Part shown: positions 26,353 to 36,060 of the stretch, in pieces | Layout: every line of letters begins with the position of its first letter | How positions within the stretch are numbered: position 1 is the first letter of the stretch | NCBI GenBank assembly: GCA_036500345.1 | Contig: DASYCE010000006.1 | Coordinates: 16,349 to 80,348 of the forward strand | DNA from: Gemmatimonadales bacterium | GTDB lineage: Bacteria; Gemmatimonadota; Gemmatimonadetes; Gemmatimonadales; GWC2-71-9 | Direction of reading: 5' to 3' | DNA length: 64,000 nt | Notes under the pieces: model-generated | Database searches by the model: none | Seen by the model: only the letters and a program-made list of their open reading frames with translations | Told to the model about the DNA's origin: nothing | Program-made: the position numbers and the translations under genes

Positions 26353-26934
26353 ATGCGCCTCACCCTCGGTTCCCCGGCCCCAGGATTCATCGTCGAGTCG
26401 ATCGGCGGCCGCCGCGTCTCGAGCGAGCAGCTTCGCGGTCGCCCGCTCCTCCTCAAGTTCTACCGCTTCGCAACGTGCCCCGTCTGCAACCTGCACATGC
26501 ACCGCTTCATCCAGGAGCATCACCTGGTGCGGGACGCGGGCCTCACCACGATCGTCTTCTACCACTCGCCTGCCGACAAGCTGGCCGCGGCGCAGAGGGA
26601 TGCGGCGCCGTTTGATCTCGTTCCCGATCCTGCCAGGACCGTCTTCGGGGCGTACGGCGTCGAGAACGGCCTGCGCGGCATGGTGTCGCCCGCGGTGATG
26701 TTCGACTACGCCAGGGCCCTCGCCGCCGGGTATCCCCCAGGCCTCTTCTCGAGCGATGGCGGTATCACCGGCAATCCGGCCGACTTCATCGTCGACGCGG
26801 CCGGCCGCATCGTGCTGGCCCACTACGGCACGCAGTACGCCGATTCGCTCGACGCGCCGCAGGTCGTGCGCGCGTGGCACGCGCTGCAGGGCGAGTCGCA
26901 GCGGCTCGCGTCGCAGCCATTGATCACCGTGTAA
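26353..26934 (+). CDS. Peroxiredoxin-like (AhpC/TSA family) protein
   Basis: The protein has 193 residues from ATG 26353, with CAGGAG upstream. It has a thioredoxin fold with LGSPAPGFIVESIGGRRVS, LLKFYRFATCPVCNLHMHRF and NPADFIVDAAGRIVLAHYGT. The active site has a CPVC pair (C42, C45), unlike the PVCT of true peroxiredoxins. It belongs to the peroxiredoxin-like (AhpC/TSA_2, PRXL2-type) group, whose substrates are poorly known. A cis-Pro-like GNPAD is present. It is followed after 53 bases by a 1-Cys peroxiredoxin and is divergent from a CadC-like regulator. Confidence 0.88.
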   Translation: MRLTLGSPAPGFIVESIGGRRVSSEQLRGRPLLLKFYRFATCPVCNLHMHRFIQEHHLVRDAGLTTIVFYHSPADKLAAAQRDAAPFDLVPDPARTVFGAYGVENGLRGMVSPAVMFDYARALAAGYPPGLFSSDGGITGNPADFIVDAAGRIVLAHYGTQYADSLDAPQVVRAWHALQGESQRLASQPLITV

Positions 26935-26987
26935 CCGATTGCCCGTTGCTTCACCACACCAACCACATCACACCGGAGAACACGACA

Positions 26988-27650
26988 ATGCCGCTCACGA
27001 TTGGTGACACCGCCCCGAACTTCGATGCCGAGACGACCCAGGGCCGCATCAACTTCTACGACTGGCTCGGCGATTCGTGGGGGGTGCTCTTCTCGCATCC
27101 CAAGGACTTCACGCCGGTGTGCACCACCGAACTCGGGTACATGGCGAAGCTCGAGTCCGAGTTCGCCCGCCGCGGCGTCAAGATCATGGCGCTCAGCGTC
27201 GATCCGGTCTCGAACCACGCCAAGTGGTCGCTCGACATCGCCGATACGCAGGGGACGGCGCCCAACTATCCGATGATCGGCGATTCGGATCTCGCCGTGT
27301 CGAAGCTCTACGGCATGCTGCCGGCTTCAACTCCCGGCGTCAGCGAAGGACGGACGGCGGCGGACAATCAGGCAGTCCGCTGCGTGTTCATCGTCGGACC
27401 GGACCGGAAGATCAAGCTGGTGATCATCTATCCGATGGCGACCGGCCGGAACTTCGACGAAATCCTGCGGGTGATCGACTCGCTGCAGCTCACCGCGCGG
27501 CACAAGGTGTCGACGCCGGCGCAGTGGACCCAGGGGGGCGACGTCATCATCGGCGGGGGCGTGACCGACGACGAGGCGCGCAAGATTTATCCGAAGGGAT
27601 GGAGCGCACCGCGGCCGTATCTCAGGATCGTGGCACAGCCGGCGGCGTAA
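26988..27650 (+). CDS. 1-Cys peroxiredoxin (Prx6 type)
   Basis: This 220-residue protein matches Prx6 along its length. It has LTIGDTAPNFDAETTQG, the peroxidatic motif FSHPKDFTPVCTTELG (C45), WSLDIADT and the C-terminal dimerisation domain with STPAQWTQGGDVIIG and YPKGWSAPRPYLR. It reduces H2O2 and organic hydroperoxides. No resolving Cys is present in the expected C-terminal position; the other Cys (AVRCVFIVG) lies in the core. It acts in the cytoplasm. Co-direction with the preceding peroxiredoxin-like gene suggests a small oxidative-stress unit. Confidence 0.96.
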   Translation: MPLTIGDTAPNFDAETTQGRINFYDWLGDSWGVLFSHPKDFTPVCTTELGYMAKLESEFARRGVKIMALSVDPVSNHAKWSLDIADTQGTAPNYPMIGDSDLAVSKLYGMLPASTPGVSEGRTAADNQAVRCVFIVGPDRKIKLVIIYPMATGRNFDEILRVIDSLQLTARHKVSTPAQWTQGGDVIIGGGVTDDEARKIYPKGWSAPRPYLRIVAQPAA

Positions 27651-27829
27651 CCCGGTCCGGCCTGAAGTTCCGGGCCGATCGGTGATTCAGGGGTGAGCGC
27701 GCGGTCATCCTCGCGCTCCCCTGCCCGCGACATCGTCCTATCCATCGTCCCGCCATTGAGGTCTCGACCTGTCTTGCGCCGCCGGGCGTCTTCCGGCATC
27801 TTCCCATCTAAACAAGAGGGAAACGGGTC

Positions 27830-28177
27830 ATGCTCGATGCCGATGGCGGATTGCTCCGCGGGACACTCGATCTTCTCATCCTCAAGGCGCTGGCCGCGGG
27901 ACCGCGGCACGGCTACGCGGTCGCGGAGTGGATCCACACCGTCACTGACGGCGATCTGCTGGTCGAGGAAGGTCCGCTCTACACCGCATTGCACCGGCTC
28001 GAGCGCCGCGGCTGGCTCGTCTCGGAATGGGGCTACTCCGACAACAATCGCAAGGCGAAGTATTACCACCTGAGCCGGACCGGACGGATCGAACTCCGCG
28101 GTGAACTCTCCCGGTGGGAGCGGTACACCCGGGCGGTCGCCAAGGCGATCGCGGCACCGGCACCGCAGGCGAGCTGA
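27830..28177 (+). CDS. PadR-family transcriptional regulator of ADOP-4
   Basis: This 115-residue PadR protein shows [53 protein letters not shown] and [15 protein letters not shown]. It has the same layout as the PadR proteins at 20854 and 32715. The permease start lies 7 bases after its stop. Upstream, CCCATCTAAACAAGAGGG ends close to the start and contains the ribosome site. The gene should repress the padR-permease pair in the absence of an unknown ligand. Confidence 0.94.
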   Translation: MLDADGGLLRGTLDLLILKALAAGPRHGYAVAEWIHTVTDGDLLVEEGPLYTALHRLERRGWLVSEWGYSDNNRKAKYYHLSRTGRIELRGELSRWERYTRAVAKAIAAPAPQAS

Positions 28178-28184
28178 TCCGGCG

Positions 28185-30908
28185 ATGCGTCGCGCGTCAC
28201 GCCTCGGTTTGCGGCCGGACCATCTGGCTTGCGATGTCGACGAGGAACTCGCCTTTCATGTGGACATGCGCACGCGGAAGCTCATCGCGGCCGGGATGGA
28301 TGCGGACGCCGCGCGCCACGAGGCGCTGCGACAGTTTGGCGACCTGCGTCACGTACACGATGCCTGTCTCACTCATGATGTCGAACGGGAGAAGTCGATG
28401 ACGCGCATTCGCTACGCCGAGGAGTTCAGGCAGGACACGGTCTTCGCGCTGCGCGCCCTGCGGCGGAATCCGGCGTTCGCCGTCATCGCGATCTGCACCC
28501 TTGCTCTCGGCATCGGAGCGAACACCGCGATCTTCACGTTGATCGATGCCGTGCTGTTGCGTCCGATTCCGGTGCACGCACCCGAGCAGCTGGTGTCGCT
28601 GGGGAAGACGTCGCGGATCAATTCGATGTCGAACGGCACGCCACAGGCAGACCTCTACTCGTATCCGCTCTATCGAGACCTTCGTCACAATCCGCTGGTC
28701 TCGGGGATGCTCGCCTCCGGGCGGACAGACCGTCTGGATGTGCGGGTCGATTCGGGCGTTGCGGGACTCGAGCATCCCGCAGGACGGTTCGTTTCGGGCA
28801 ACTACTTCCAGGTGCTCGGCGTTCCCGCCGCGAAGGGGCGCGTCTTCGGTCCGGTGGAGGACAGCGTCGCCGGTGCGTCACCGGTCGCGGTCATCAGCGA
28901 TCGATACTGGGAGCGTCGCTTCGCCCGTGCACCCGATGTCGTCGGCCGCACCATCGTCGTCGACAACATCGCGCTCACGATCATCGGCGTGTCGGCGCCG
29001 GGCTTCGCGGGGGAAATCGTGGACAAGCCCACCGACATCTGGATTCCGATCACGATGCAGCCGTTGCTGCAGCCGCACATTCCGCTCTTCGATGATCGCC
29101 ACGTCAGCTGGCTGCTCCTGATCGGCAGGGTGGCGCCGGGAGGCTCGGTCGCTCATGCGATCGCCGGGCTTCCGCCGCTGGTGCATCAGGCGCTCGTCGA
29201 GCACGTGCAGCCGCCCGACAACGCCGCCGCGATGCAGCGCCAATCCATTCCGGTCCAGCGTGGCGCCAACGGATTCTCGCGGATGCGGACGGTATACGGG
29301 ACGCCGCTCTTCACCATGCTGGCCGCAGTGGGGCTGCTGCTGTTCATCATCTGTGCCAATGTCGGGAATCTGCTGCTCGCGCGCGCCATCGCCCGCACAT
29401 CGGAGTTCCATGTGCGGCTGGCGATGGGTGCGGGACGAGGCCGGCTCCTCCGCCAGCTGATGACCGAGAGCGTGGTCCTCGCGTCGCTTGCTGCCGCGGC
29501 CGGGCTCGGCACGGCGTGGGTTGCCGGACGCCTGCTGGTGTCGCTGGTCGCAGGAGATCAGACTCCGCTGGCGATCTCGCTCGACCTGCGCGTGCTGATG
29601 TTTACGCTCGGGCTCTCCGTGCTGGCCGTATTGCTCTTCGGTCTGTTGCCAGCCACGCGGTCGGTGCGGCTCGATCTCGCGGCCGGACTGCGTGCGCGCG
29701 GCACCGTAGGGAGGCTGGGCGCCAGGGGCGAGCGCTTTCCCGCGGGGAAGATGATGATCGCCGGGCAGATCGCGCTCTCGCTCGTCCTCCTGATGGGCGC
29801 CGCGCTCCTGGTGCAGAGCCTGCGCAATCTCGAGCACACCGGGACCGGCATCGACCGGGATCATCTCCTGATGCTCTCCGTCGATTCGCGGTCGCGCGGC
29901 TACTCGGGGGAAGCGCTCACCGAGTTGACGCGAACGCTGACCGCCCGCCTCTCTGCGATTCCGGGGATCCGCGCCGTGACGTACTCCGAGAACGGGATCT
30001 TCAGCGGCATCGAGTCGGCCACTGCACCGATGATTCCAGGATGGAGCGGCAAGACTCGGGACGATAGCCTGTCGGCGTCCGACCAGGTCGGGCCCAACTA
30101 CGTCAGCGCGCTCGGTGCGCACCTCATTGAAGGTCGCGACTTCTCCAGCCAGGAGGCCGCGCTTCATGGGCATCGCACCGCGCTCGTCAATCAGCCCTTC
30201 GCGCGGTTCTATTTCGGTTCGACTGATCCGGTCGGGCGTTCGTTCAAGATTGACGACACCACGTCGTTCGAGGTGGTCGGCGTGATCGGCGACATCAGGG
30301 ATCACACCCTCGATGGTGACGTGCCGCGCCGGTTCTATACGTCGTACGATCAGCAGCTCAACGGGGTCCCCGCCGACGTCAATTTCGCAATCCGCACATC
30401 GGGCGATCCGGCGCGTCTCGTCGCCGCGGTTCGTGCGGCAGTGGTCGCGCAGGATCCTCTCCTCCCGATCGAAGACGCGCTCCCCCTCGCCGTGTCGATG
30501 AGTGATTCGATTGCGCAGCAGCGGCTGCTCGCCCAGGTCACGGCGGGTTTCGGCATCCTGGCGCTCCTGCTCGCGGCGATCGGTCTGTACGGCATCATGA
30601 CGTACACGGTAACCCGCCGCACCGGCGAAATCGGGCTACGCATTGCCCTGGGTGCCCGTCCCGGCGCCATGATCGTGATGGTGGTCCGGGAGGCGCTGAT
30701 CCTTGTCGCGGTGGGAACGCTCGCGAGTGTCCCGCTGGTGTGGGTGACGAGCCGGCTGCTCACGGGCGAGCTCCACGGCATCAGCGCGTCCGACTGGCGC
30801 TCTGCGCTCGGCGCGCTGGCGGTTCTTACCGGTTCCGCGGTTGTCGCGGCGATGGTCCCCGCGTGGAAGGCCGCCCGGATTCCGGCGCTCGCGGCCCTCT
30901 CCAAGTAG
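28185..30908 (+). CDS. ADOP-4: orphan MacB/FtsX-type permease
   Basis: The protein has 907 residues from ATG 28185. The prefix domain ([20 protein letters not shown]) leads to [20 protein letters not shown] and two MacB/FtsX units. FtsX helices include [20 protein letters not shown] in the first unit and [20 protein letters not shown] in the second. The C-terminus reads [12 protein letters not shown], so the usual VDPxxALR ending of these permeases is degenerate here. No ATPase is nearby. It converges on the M1 peptidase gene with 12 bases between the stops. Confidence 0.92.
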   Translation: MRRASRLGLRPDHLACDVDEELAFHVDMRTRKLIAAGMDADAARHEALRQFGDLRHVHDACLTHDVEREKSMTRIRYAEEFRQDTVFALRALRRNPAFAVIAICTLALGIGANTAIFTLIDAVLLRPIPVHAPEQLVSLGKTSRINSMSNGTPQADLYSYPLYRDLRHNPLVSGMLASGRTDRLDVRVDSGVAGLEHPAGRFVSGNYFQVLGVPAAKGRVFGPVEDSVAGASPVAVISDRYWERRFARAPDVVGRTIVVDNIALTIIGVSAPGFAGEIVDKPTDIWIPITMQPLLQPHIPLFDDRHVSWLLLIGRVAPGGSVAHAIAGLPPLVHQALVEHVQPPDNAAAMQRQSIPVQRGANGFSRMRTVYGTPLFTMLAAVGLLLFIICANVGNLLLARAIARTSEFHVRLAMGAGRGRLLRQLMTESVVLASLAAAAGLGTAWVAGRLLVSLVAGDQTPLAISLDLRVLMFTLGLSVLAVLLFGLLPATRSVRLDLAAGLRARGTVGRLGARGERFPAGKMMIAGQIALSLVLLMGAALLVQSLRNLEHTGTGIDRDHLLMLSVDSRSRGYSGEALTELTRTLTARLSAIPGIRAVTYSENGIFSGIESATAPMIPGWSGKTRDDSLSASDQVGPNYVSALGAHLIEGRDFSSQEAALHGHRTALVNQPFARFYFGSTDPVGRSFKIDDTTSFEVVGVIGDIRDHTLDGDVPRRFYTSYDQQLNGVPADVNFAIRTSGDPARLVAAVRAAVVAQDPLLPIEDALPLAVSMSDSIAQQRLLAQVTAGFGILALLLAAIGLYGIMTYTVTRRTGEIGLRIALGARPGAMIVMVVREALILVAVGTLASVPLVWVTSRLLTGELHGISASDWRSALGALAVLTGSAVVAAMVPAWKAARIPALAALSK

Positions 30909-30920
30909 CGGCGATGCGGA

Positions 30921-32594
30921 TTACGGAGTGGTCGCCTTCCGGCTCTTCACATAGAAATTACGGTCGATCACAATGTCCCCTCCGTCGGGTAGTGTCGTCT
31001 TCACCGTCTGCCACTTCTCCGTCGGCTTGATGAGCGCGTACGCCGCCCCGGCGCCGGGCCGCACCCGCACCGGCATGGCAAAGCCGGGGACGACATCGGT
31101 CCATCGATAGCTCAGTCGTCCGTCGCCGATCCGGTATTCCAGTGTCGGCACTTTGGTGGTGCGCAGGTACTGATCGAACACCTTGTCGAGTTTGATCCCC
31201 GCGTGCGCGCCGATGTACGCCTCAACCTGCGGGCCGGACACCACCTGGTGATAGAACGTGCGGCTCAAGCCGCGAAGAATGCCGCGCCATTTCTCGTCGT
31301 TGTTGACCAGCTGGCGAATGGTGTGCAGCATCGACGCGCCCTTGGGATACATGTCGCCCGAGCCCGGCGACCCGACACCTGACTGCGGCAGTTCGATCGG
31401 TGCATCGTTGCGAATCCCCCGGCGATCACCGACGATGTAATCCTCTCCCGCCGCCTTGCCGTAGAGGCACTCGGTAAAGAGCGCTTCGGCGTAACTCGCG
31501 AAGCCCTCCTGGATCCACATGTCGCGCTGGTCGCGTGCCGTGATGCTGTTGCCGAACCATTCATGCGCGCTCTCGTGGACGATGATGTAGTCCCATCCCA
31601 TGCCGAGGCCGGTGCCGGAGACGTCGCGGCCGCGATAGCCGTTGGCGTAGTTGTTTCCGTAGGTGATCGCGGTCTGGTGTTCCATTCCGGTCGTGGGAGC
31701 TTCGATCAGCTTGTAGCCGTCCTGATACCACGGATACGGCCCGAACCAGTGTTCGTAGCACTGGAGCATGGTGCGCACCTGGAGAAACTGCTTCCGGGCA
31801 GCGGCGAGGTGATAGTCGAGCGGATAGAAGTCGAGTGTCAGCGGCCCCCGCTCGCCGACGTACGTCTCGCCGATGTGCGCGTAGTTCCCCGCGGTCACGT
31901 TGACGGCGTAGGCGTTGATCGGCTGGCTCGCGACGTATTCGTACGTGGTCGTGCCGTCACTGTGATGCGTCGTGCTGCGCAGCCGCCCCGATGCGACCTG
32001 GATCAGCGGGTCCGGTACGGTGATCGCGATGCGCTGGCTGTCCGGCTCGTCGGCCCAGCTGTCCTTGAGCGGCCACCAGATCGACGAGCCGACCCCCTGA
32101 TCGACGGTCATCAGCCACGGCCGCTTGAGCGAATCGCTCGCCCAGTGGAATCCGTCGTTGGGCAGCGTCTTCGGCCGGCCGTGATACCACGCGGTGACCG
32201 CGTACCGCTCCCCGGTGCGTTGCGGCGTGGTGAGCGTGACGAAGTGCGCGTCGCCGTCGTGGCGGATCGCGAGCGGCTGCCCACCCTGCGTCACGCTGTC
32301 GAGCACCAGCGGCGCCATGAGATCGATCTGCATCTCCTGCGACGGCCGGATGACGCGGTAGGTGATCGTGTTCCGCCCGGCGATGGTGCTGTCGGCAGGA
32401 TGGATCGCGACCTGAAGATCATAGTAGGTGACATCCCACCACGTACGATCCGGAGCCGCCGTCGATCCGCGCAGCGAATCGGCGTGGGTGAAGGTGCGGA
32501 GCCGCTGGGCAGTCGCGGGCATCGCATTGACGAGGATTATCGCGGCGGCGGCGGCGGCCGCGGAAGCGAGTCGGAGCGCGGAGTGTCGGGGCAT
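30921..32594 (-). CDS. Secreted M1-family aminopeptidase
   Basis: The product has 557 residues from ATG 32594, which opens a signal peptide (LASAAAAAAAIILVNAMPATAQ). Gluzincin features are complete: the exopeptidase motif GMEHQ, the zinc site HESAHEWFG with the third ligand Glu 18 residues on (WIQEGFA), and the proton-donor Tyr in MYPKGASML. An N-terminal beta domain (TYYDLQVAIHPADSTIAGRN) precedes it. The long C-terminal helical domain of PepN is absent, so it is a short M1 enzyme. The open frame running on to 35321 is antisense to padR and ADOP-5 and is not coding. Confidence 0.95.
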   Translation of the reverse strand: MPRHSALRLASAAAAAAAIILVNAMPATAQRLRTFTHADSLRGSTAAPDRTWWDVTYYDLQVAIHPADSTIAGRNTITYRVIRPSQEMQIDLMAPLVLDSVTQGGQPLAIRHDGDAHFVTLTTPQRTGERYAVTAWYHGRPKTLPNDGFHWASDSLKRPWLMTVDQGVGSSIWWPLKDSWADEPDSQRIAITVPDPLIQVASGRLRSTTHHSDGTTTYEYVASQPINAYAVNVTAGNYAHIGETYVGERGPLTLDFYPLDYHLAAARKQFLQVRTMLQCYEHWFGPYPWYQDGYKLIEAPTTGMEHQTAITYGNNYANGYRGRDVSGTGLGMGWDYIIVHESAHEWFGNSITARDQRDMWIQEGFASYAEALFTECLYGKAAGEDYIVGDRRGIRNDAPIELPQSGVGSPGSGDMYPKGASMLHTIRQLVNNDEKWRGILRGLSRTFYHQVVSGPQVEAYIGAHAGIKLDKVFDQYLRTTKVPTLEYRIGDGRLSYRWTDVVPGFAMPVRVRPGAGAAYALIKPTEKWQTVKTTLPDGGDIVIDRNFYVKSRKATTP

Positions 32595-32656
32595 ATCGTC
32601 CGGTGCGGGAGACGAACCATAGGCCCCACCGGGCGCGTCGGCCAGCGCGGTGGCTC

Positions 32657-32685
32657 TTGCCCGATCCCGGGTCGCGCCGTATCGT
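32657..32685 (+). promoter_or_regulatory. Sigma-70-like promoter of padR/ADOP-5
   Basis: TTGCCC (32657-32662) and TATCGT (32680-32685) are separated by 17 bases. This would start transcription near 32692, 23 bases before the padR ATG, which is preceded by AAGGGAG. CCCATAGACTTG sits at the expected start site and resembles CCCATAGGAC just upstream of the ADOP-1 padR. It may be an operator. Confidence 0.4.
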
Positions 32686-32714
32686 TCCCATAGACTTGCC
32701 AAGGGAGAGCAACA

Positions 32715-33059
32715 ATGGCCGGCGAATCGGCGGATCTGCTGCAGGGAACACTCGGCGTCCTGATCCTGCGCGCCCTGCTTGGCGGGCGCACGCACGGCTA
32801 TGGCGTGGCACGATGGATCGAGCAGTCGACCGGCGATGTTCTCCGCATCGAGGAGGGATCGCTCTATCCGGCGCTCCGCCGCCTCGAGGACCGCCGGCTC
32901 GTGAAGTCGGAATGGGGAGTCTCCGAGAACAACCGCCGCGCCCGCTTCTACTCGATCACCACCGCCGGTCGCCGTCACCTCACCAGTGAGTCGGTGCAAT
33001 GGCTCAAGTTCGCCGGGGCGGTCACCGCGGTCCTTCGCACCGTCCCGGGTGTCGCATGA
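32715..33059 (+). CDS. PadR-family transcriptional regulator of ADOP-5
   Basis: This 114-residue PadR protein has LLQGTLGVLILRALLGGRTH, GVARWIEQSTGD, EEGSLYPALRRLEDRRLVKS and NNRRARFYSITTAGRRHL. Its winged helix is closest by eye to that of the PadR at 20854. GGGAG lies 9 bases before the ATG. The permease start follows its stop by 9 bases. The divergent upstream gene is the M1 peptidase. Confidence 0.94.
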   Translation: MAGESADLLQGTLGVLILRALLGGRTHGYGVARWIEQSTGDVLRIEEGSLYPALRRLEDRRLVKSEWGVSENNRRARFYSITTAGRRHLTSESVQWLKFAGAVTAVLRTVPGVA

Positions 33060-33068
33060 GGTGGCGCA

Positions 33069-35774
33069 ATGCGTGACCCCGATCGTGGCACCGGCGGGAT
33101 CCGTCGCTACATCCGCTTCTGGCGGCCGGTGGTCGACGATGATGTACGTGACGAACTCGATTTCCACCTCGAGATGCGCGCCCGCGACTACACGCAGGCC
33201 GGCTCGTCGCCCGACGATGCACTCCTGCAGGCGCATCGTCGCCTCGGCGATCTGGGTACCGTGTCGGCGTGGCTCCGCGACCATGACAATAGACGGCTCG
33301 AACTCGCCGAGAGGAAGGCTTCGATGAGTGATCTCTGGCAGGATATCAGGATGGCATTCCGGCAATTCCGTCGCGCACCCGGCTTCGCCGCCGTCGCGAT
33401 CGGAACCCTCGGGCTCGCGATCGGCGCCACCACGGCGGTAATGAGCGTTGTCGACAGTGTCCTTCTTCGACCGCTCCCGTTTGCCGATCCCGGCGCACTG
33501 GTGCAGTTGCGGCCGTTCGACAAGGACGGCAGCGCCGATGCGATCTCGCCGCTCGATCTGTTCGACATGCAGCGCCAGACCACGGCATTTACCGCATTGG
33601 TGCCGGTGCAGGGAGGACGGAGCGCGAATGTCGTGATGGCGGGTCACGAGGCGGAGCGGGTCAACGAGGCGCGAGTCGGGGCCGGTTTCTTCGATCTCCT
33701 CGGGGTCGGCGCGTCGCGAGGCCGAGTCTTCCATCGCGGCGAGGATTCCGCGTCGACGGGGAAGGTCGTGGTCCTCGGGTACGGTGCGTGGCAGCGGCTG
33801 TTCGGGGCCGATCCCAAGGTGATCGGCGCGACGGTCCAGATCGGCGGTGCGTCGTACCAGGTCATCGGGGTTGCCGATCCGCAACTCACCTTTCCATCGC
33901 ATCCCGATCTCTGGATCCCGACCGTCTATGAGTCGTGGGAGACCCAGACCGACAACCGAGGCTTCCGCGAACTGAACGTCATCGGGCGGCTGCGTCCAGG
34001 AACGACGCTCGAGCGCGGCCGGGCCGATCTCTCGCGGATCATGTCGATCCTCGCGACCACCTATCCGAAGTCGGATCAGGGCTACCACCTCGGTGCGGCC
34101 TCGCTCACCACCACCCTGGTCGGCGACTTGAGAACACCACTGTATGCATTGCTCGGTGCAGTCTTCCTCGTACTGATGATCGCCTGCGCCAACGTGGCGA
34201 ATCTCCTCCTCGTTCGCGGATCGGTTCGCCGCGGCGAATTTGCAGTCCGCACGTCGCTCGGCGCCGGGCGCGGACGTCTGATCCGGCAGCTGCTCACCGA
34301 AAGCGTGATTCTCGCCGGCGCCGGCGCACTCGTCGGCGCGCTGCTCTCGTTTGTGCTGGTGCGAATCGTCGTGCTCCTTGGTCCCGCCGACCTTCCACGC
34401 GCCGACGAGATCCACGTGCGACTCGTCGTGCTTGGTGTTGCCGCGGCGATCGCCGTGCTCGTTGGTATCGGCTTCGGCCTCCTCCCGGCACTCCATACCG
34501 TGAGTTCGTCGCTCGGCGGCGCGCTCCGCGGCAGCGGGCGAGGATCGGAGTCCGGAGGGCATCGCGCCCGGGAGACTTTTGTCGTCGTGGAAATCGGCCT
34601 CGCGCTGATCCTTCTCGTCGGTGCCGGCCTGCTGTTGCGGAGCTTCGAGCGGCTCCTTGCCGTCGACACCGGGATGGGGAGCGAGCGAGTCGTCGCCTTC
34701 GATATCGGACTCACCGGTCCGCGCTATCGATACGACATCGACACCCGCCGATTCACCGATCAGGTGATGCAGCAACTGCGGCGCCTCCCAGGTACGGCGA
34801 GCGTTGCCGTCGCAGCTGCACGCCCATTCGATCGACAGGCTTCCTTCAATGCCACCAGTTCGTTCAAGATCACGGGTCGTCCTCCGGTGGCGCACGAGGA
34901 CGAGCCGAATGCGAGAGTTCTCCCGGTTTCGGCGGACTACTTCCGAACGCTGGGAATTCCGCTCGTTGCCGGTCGAACGTTCACCACTGTGGAAGAAGGC
35001 CCGGAGGTCGCGCCGGTGGTCGTCGTGAACCAGGCGCTGGTGCGGAAGTATTTCCGTGACGGCAATGCCCTCGGGCAGCAGGTCGTCCTCGGGTTGTCGC
35101 ACCATGTCGATGCGTCGCCGGCGGATTCCTTTCGTTCGCGCGGGACCATCGTGGGCATCGTCCCCGACGCAAAGCTCGATTCGCTCAACGGGACGGTCGA
35201 TCCGGCGATCTATGTCGGATATGGAACGCTGCCGTTCACCGTGGCAATGATGGTTCGCACCGGCGGCGATCCTGATCGCCTGTTCGCCGGGGTGCGCGCC
35301 GCAGTGCACTCCGTCGACCACGACGCCACGGTCTACTCATACGGAACGATCCACGGCGATGTCGCGGCGTCGGCGGTGCGACCGCGGTTCTACGCCCTGA
35401 TTCTCAGCGCCTTCGCCGCAATCGCACTGGTCATTGCGTCGCTCGGCATCTACGGCGTCCTCTCGTACACCGTGGCGCAACGGACCCGTGAGCTTGGCAT
35501 CCGGATGGCGCTCGGCGCAACAGGAGGCTCGCTCCTCCGATCCGTTCTGAAAGGCGCCCTGATACTGACGGCGATCGGTCTCTCCATCGGCGTGGCGGGG
35601 GCCGCCGCGGCCACGCGCACCTTGCGCAGCATGCTTTTCGGCGTCTCTCCTCTCGACCCCGCGATCGTGATCGGATCAGTGCTCGTTCTTTTCACGATGG
35701 CGACGATCGCCGCATGGCTGCCGGCGCGCCGAGCGTCGCATGTGGACCCCAACGTGGCGCTGCGCGGGGAATAG
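33069..35774 (+). CDS. ADOP-5: orphan MacB/FtsX-type permease
   Basis: The protein has 901 residues. The cytosolic prefix (DDDVRDELDFHLEMRARDYT) is followed by DIRMAFRQFRRAPGFAAVAI and two units of MacB periplasmic domain plus FtsX helices (LYALLGAVFLVLMIACANVA; later FAAIALVIASLGIYGVLSYT). It ends ASHVDPNVALRGE. This is the fifth such permease in 30 kb and again lacks an adjacent ATPase. The 286 bases after it hold no convincing gene. Confidence 0.93.
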   Translation: MRDPDRGTGGIRRYIRFWRPVVDDDVRDELDFHLEMRARDYTQAGSSPDDALLQAHRRLGDLGTVSAWLRDHDNRRLELAERKASMSDLWQDIRMAFRQFRRAPGFAAVAIGTLGLAIGATTAVMSVVDSVLLRPLPFADPGALVQLRPFDKDGSADAISPLDLFDMQRQTTAFTALVPVQGGRSANVVMAGHEAERVNEARVGAGFFDLLGVGASRGRVFHRGEDSASTGKVVVLGYGAWQRLFGADPKVIGATVQIGGASYQVIGVADPQLTFPSHPDLWIPTVYESWETQTDNRGFRELNVIGRLRPGTTLERGRADLSRIMSILATTYPKSDQGYHLGAASLTTTLVGDLRTPLYALLGAVFLVLMIACANVANLLLVRGSVRRGEFAVRTSLGAGRGRLIRQLLTESVILAGAGALVGALLSFVLVRIVVLLGPADLPRADEIHVRLVVLGVAAAIAVLVGIGFGLLPALHTVSSSLGGALRGSGRGSESGGHRARETFVVVEIGLALILLVGAGLLLRSFERLLAVDTGMGSERVVAFDIGLTGPRYRYDIDTRRFTDQVMQQLRRLPGTASVAVAAARPFDRQASFNATSSFKITGRPPVAHEDEPNARVLPVSADYFRTLGIPLVAGRTFTTVEEGPEVAPVVVVNQALVRKYFRDGNALGQQVVLGLSHHVDASPADSFRSRGTIVGIVPDAKLDSLNGTVDPAIYVGYGTLPFTVAMMVRTGGDPDRLFAGVRAAVHSVDHDATVYSYGTIHGDVAASAVRPRFYALILSAFAAIALVIASLGIYGVLSYTVAQRTRELGIRMALGATGGSLLRSVLKGALILTAIGLSIGVAGAAAATRTLRSMLFGVSPLDPAIVIGSVLVLFTMATIAAWLPARRASHVDPNVALRGE

Positions 35775-36060
35775 CCGGTCGAGGTGAACCGCACGCCGAC
35801 CAGGCGATCGTGTTTCGGCGGGCGACCGGATCGACGCGGTGGGACACTCGGGGCGTTCGACGATGCCGGATCTGCCCTTCCAGCTGATGAACTGGCCGGA
35901 GGGCCTCAGGGCCGCAGGCCTCCGTTGCGGCTTCAAGTCGTTCGACCGGAAGAATGGCGCCGACTGGATCGCGTCATCGGGAACCCCTGCGTTGCGTCAA
36001 CCGATCCGGTCAGGAGGTGGGTGAATCAACGAGTCCGCCCGAACGGTTGTCCAATGTGAC

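Noticed and set aside
28878..30305. Minus-strand 475-codon open frame
   Set aside because: It is antisense to ADOP-4, of shadow composition only.
32595..35321. Minus-strand open frame continuing from the M1 peptidase for about 900 codons
   Set aside because: It is antisense to padR and ADOP-5, is rich in Arg/His/Asp without domain features, and the peptidase signal peptide fixes the real start at 32594.
35784..36059. Small plus-strand open frames between ADOP-5 and the peptidase-MA-like gene
   Set aside because: There is no ribosome site, no recognisable domain and no support from neighbours; the 286-base gap appears non-coding.
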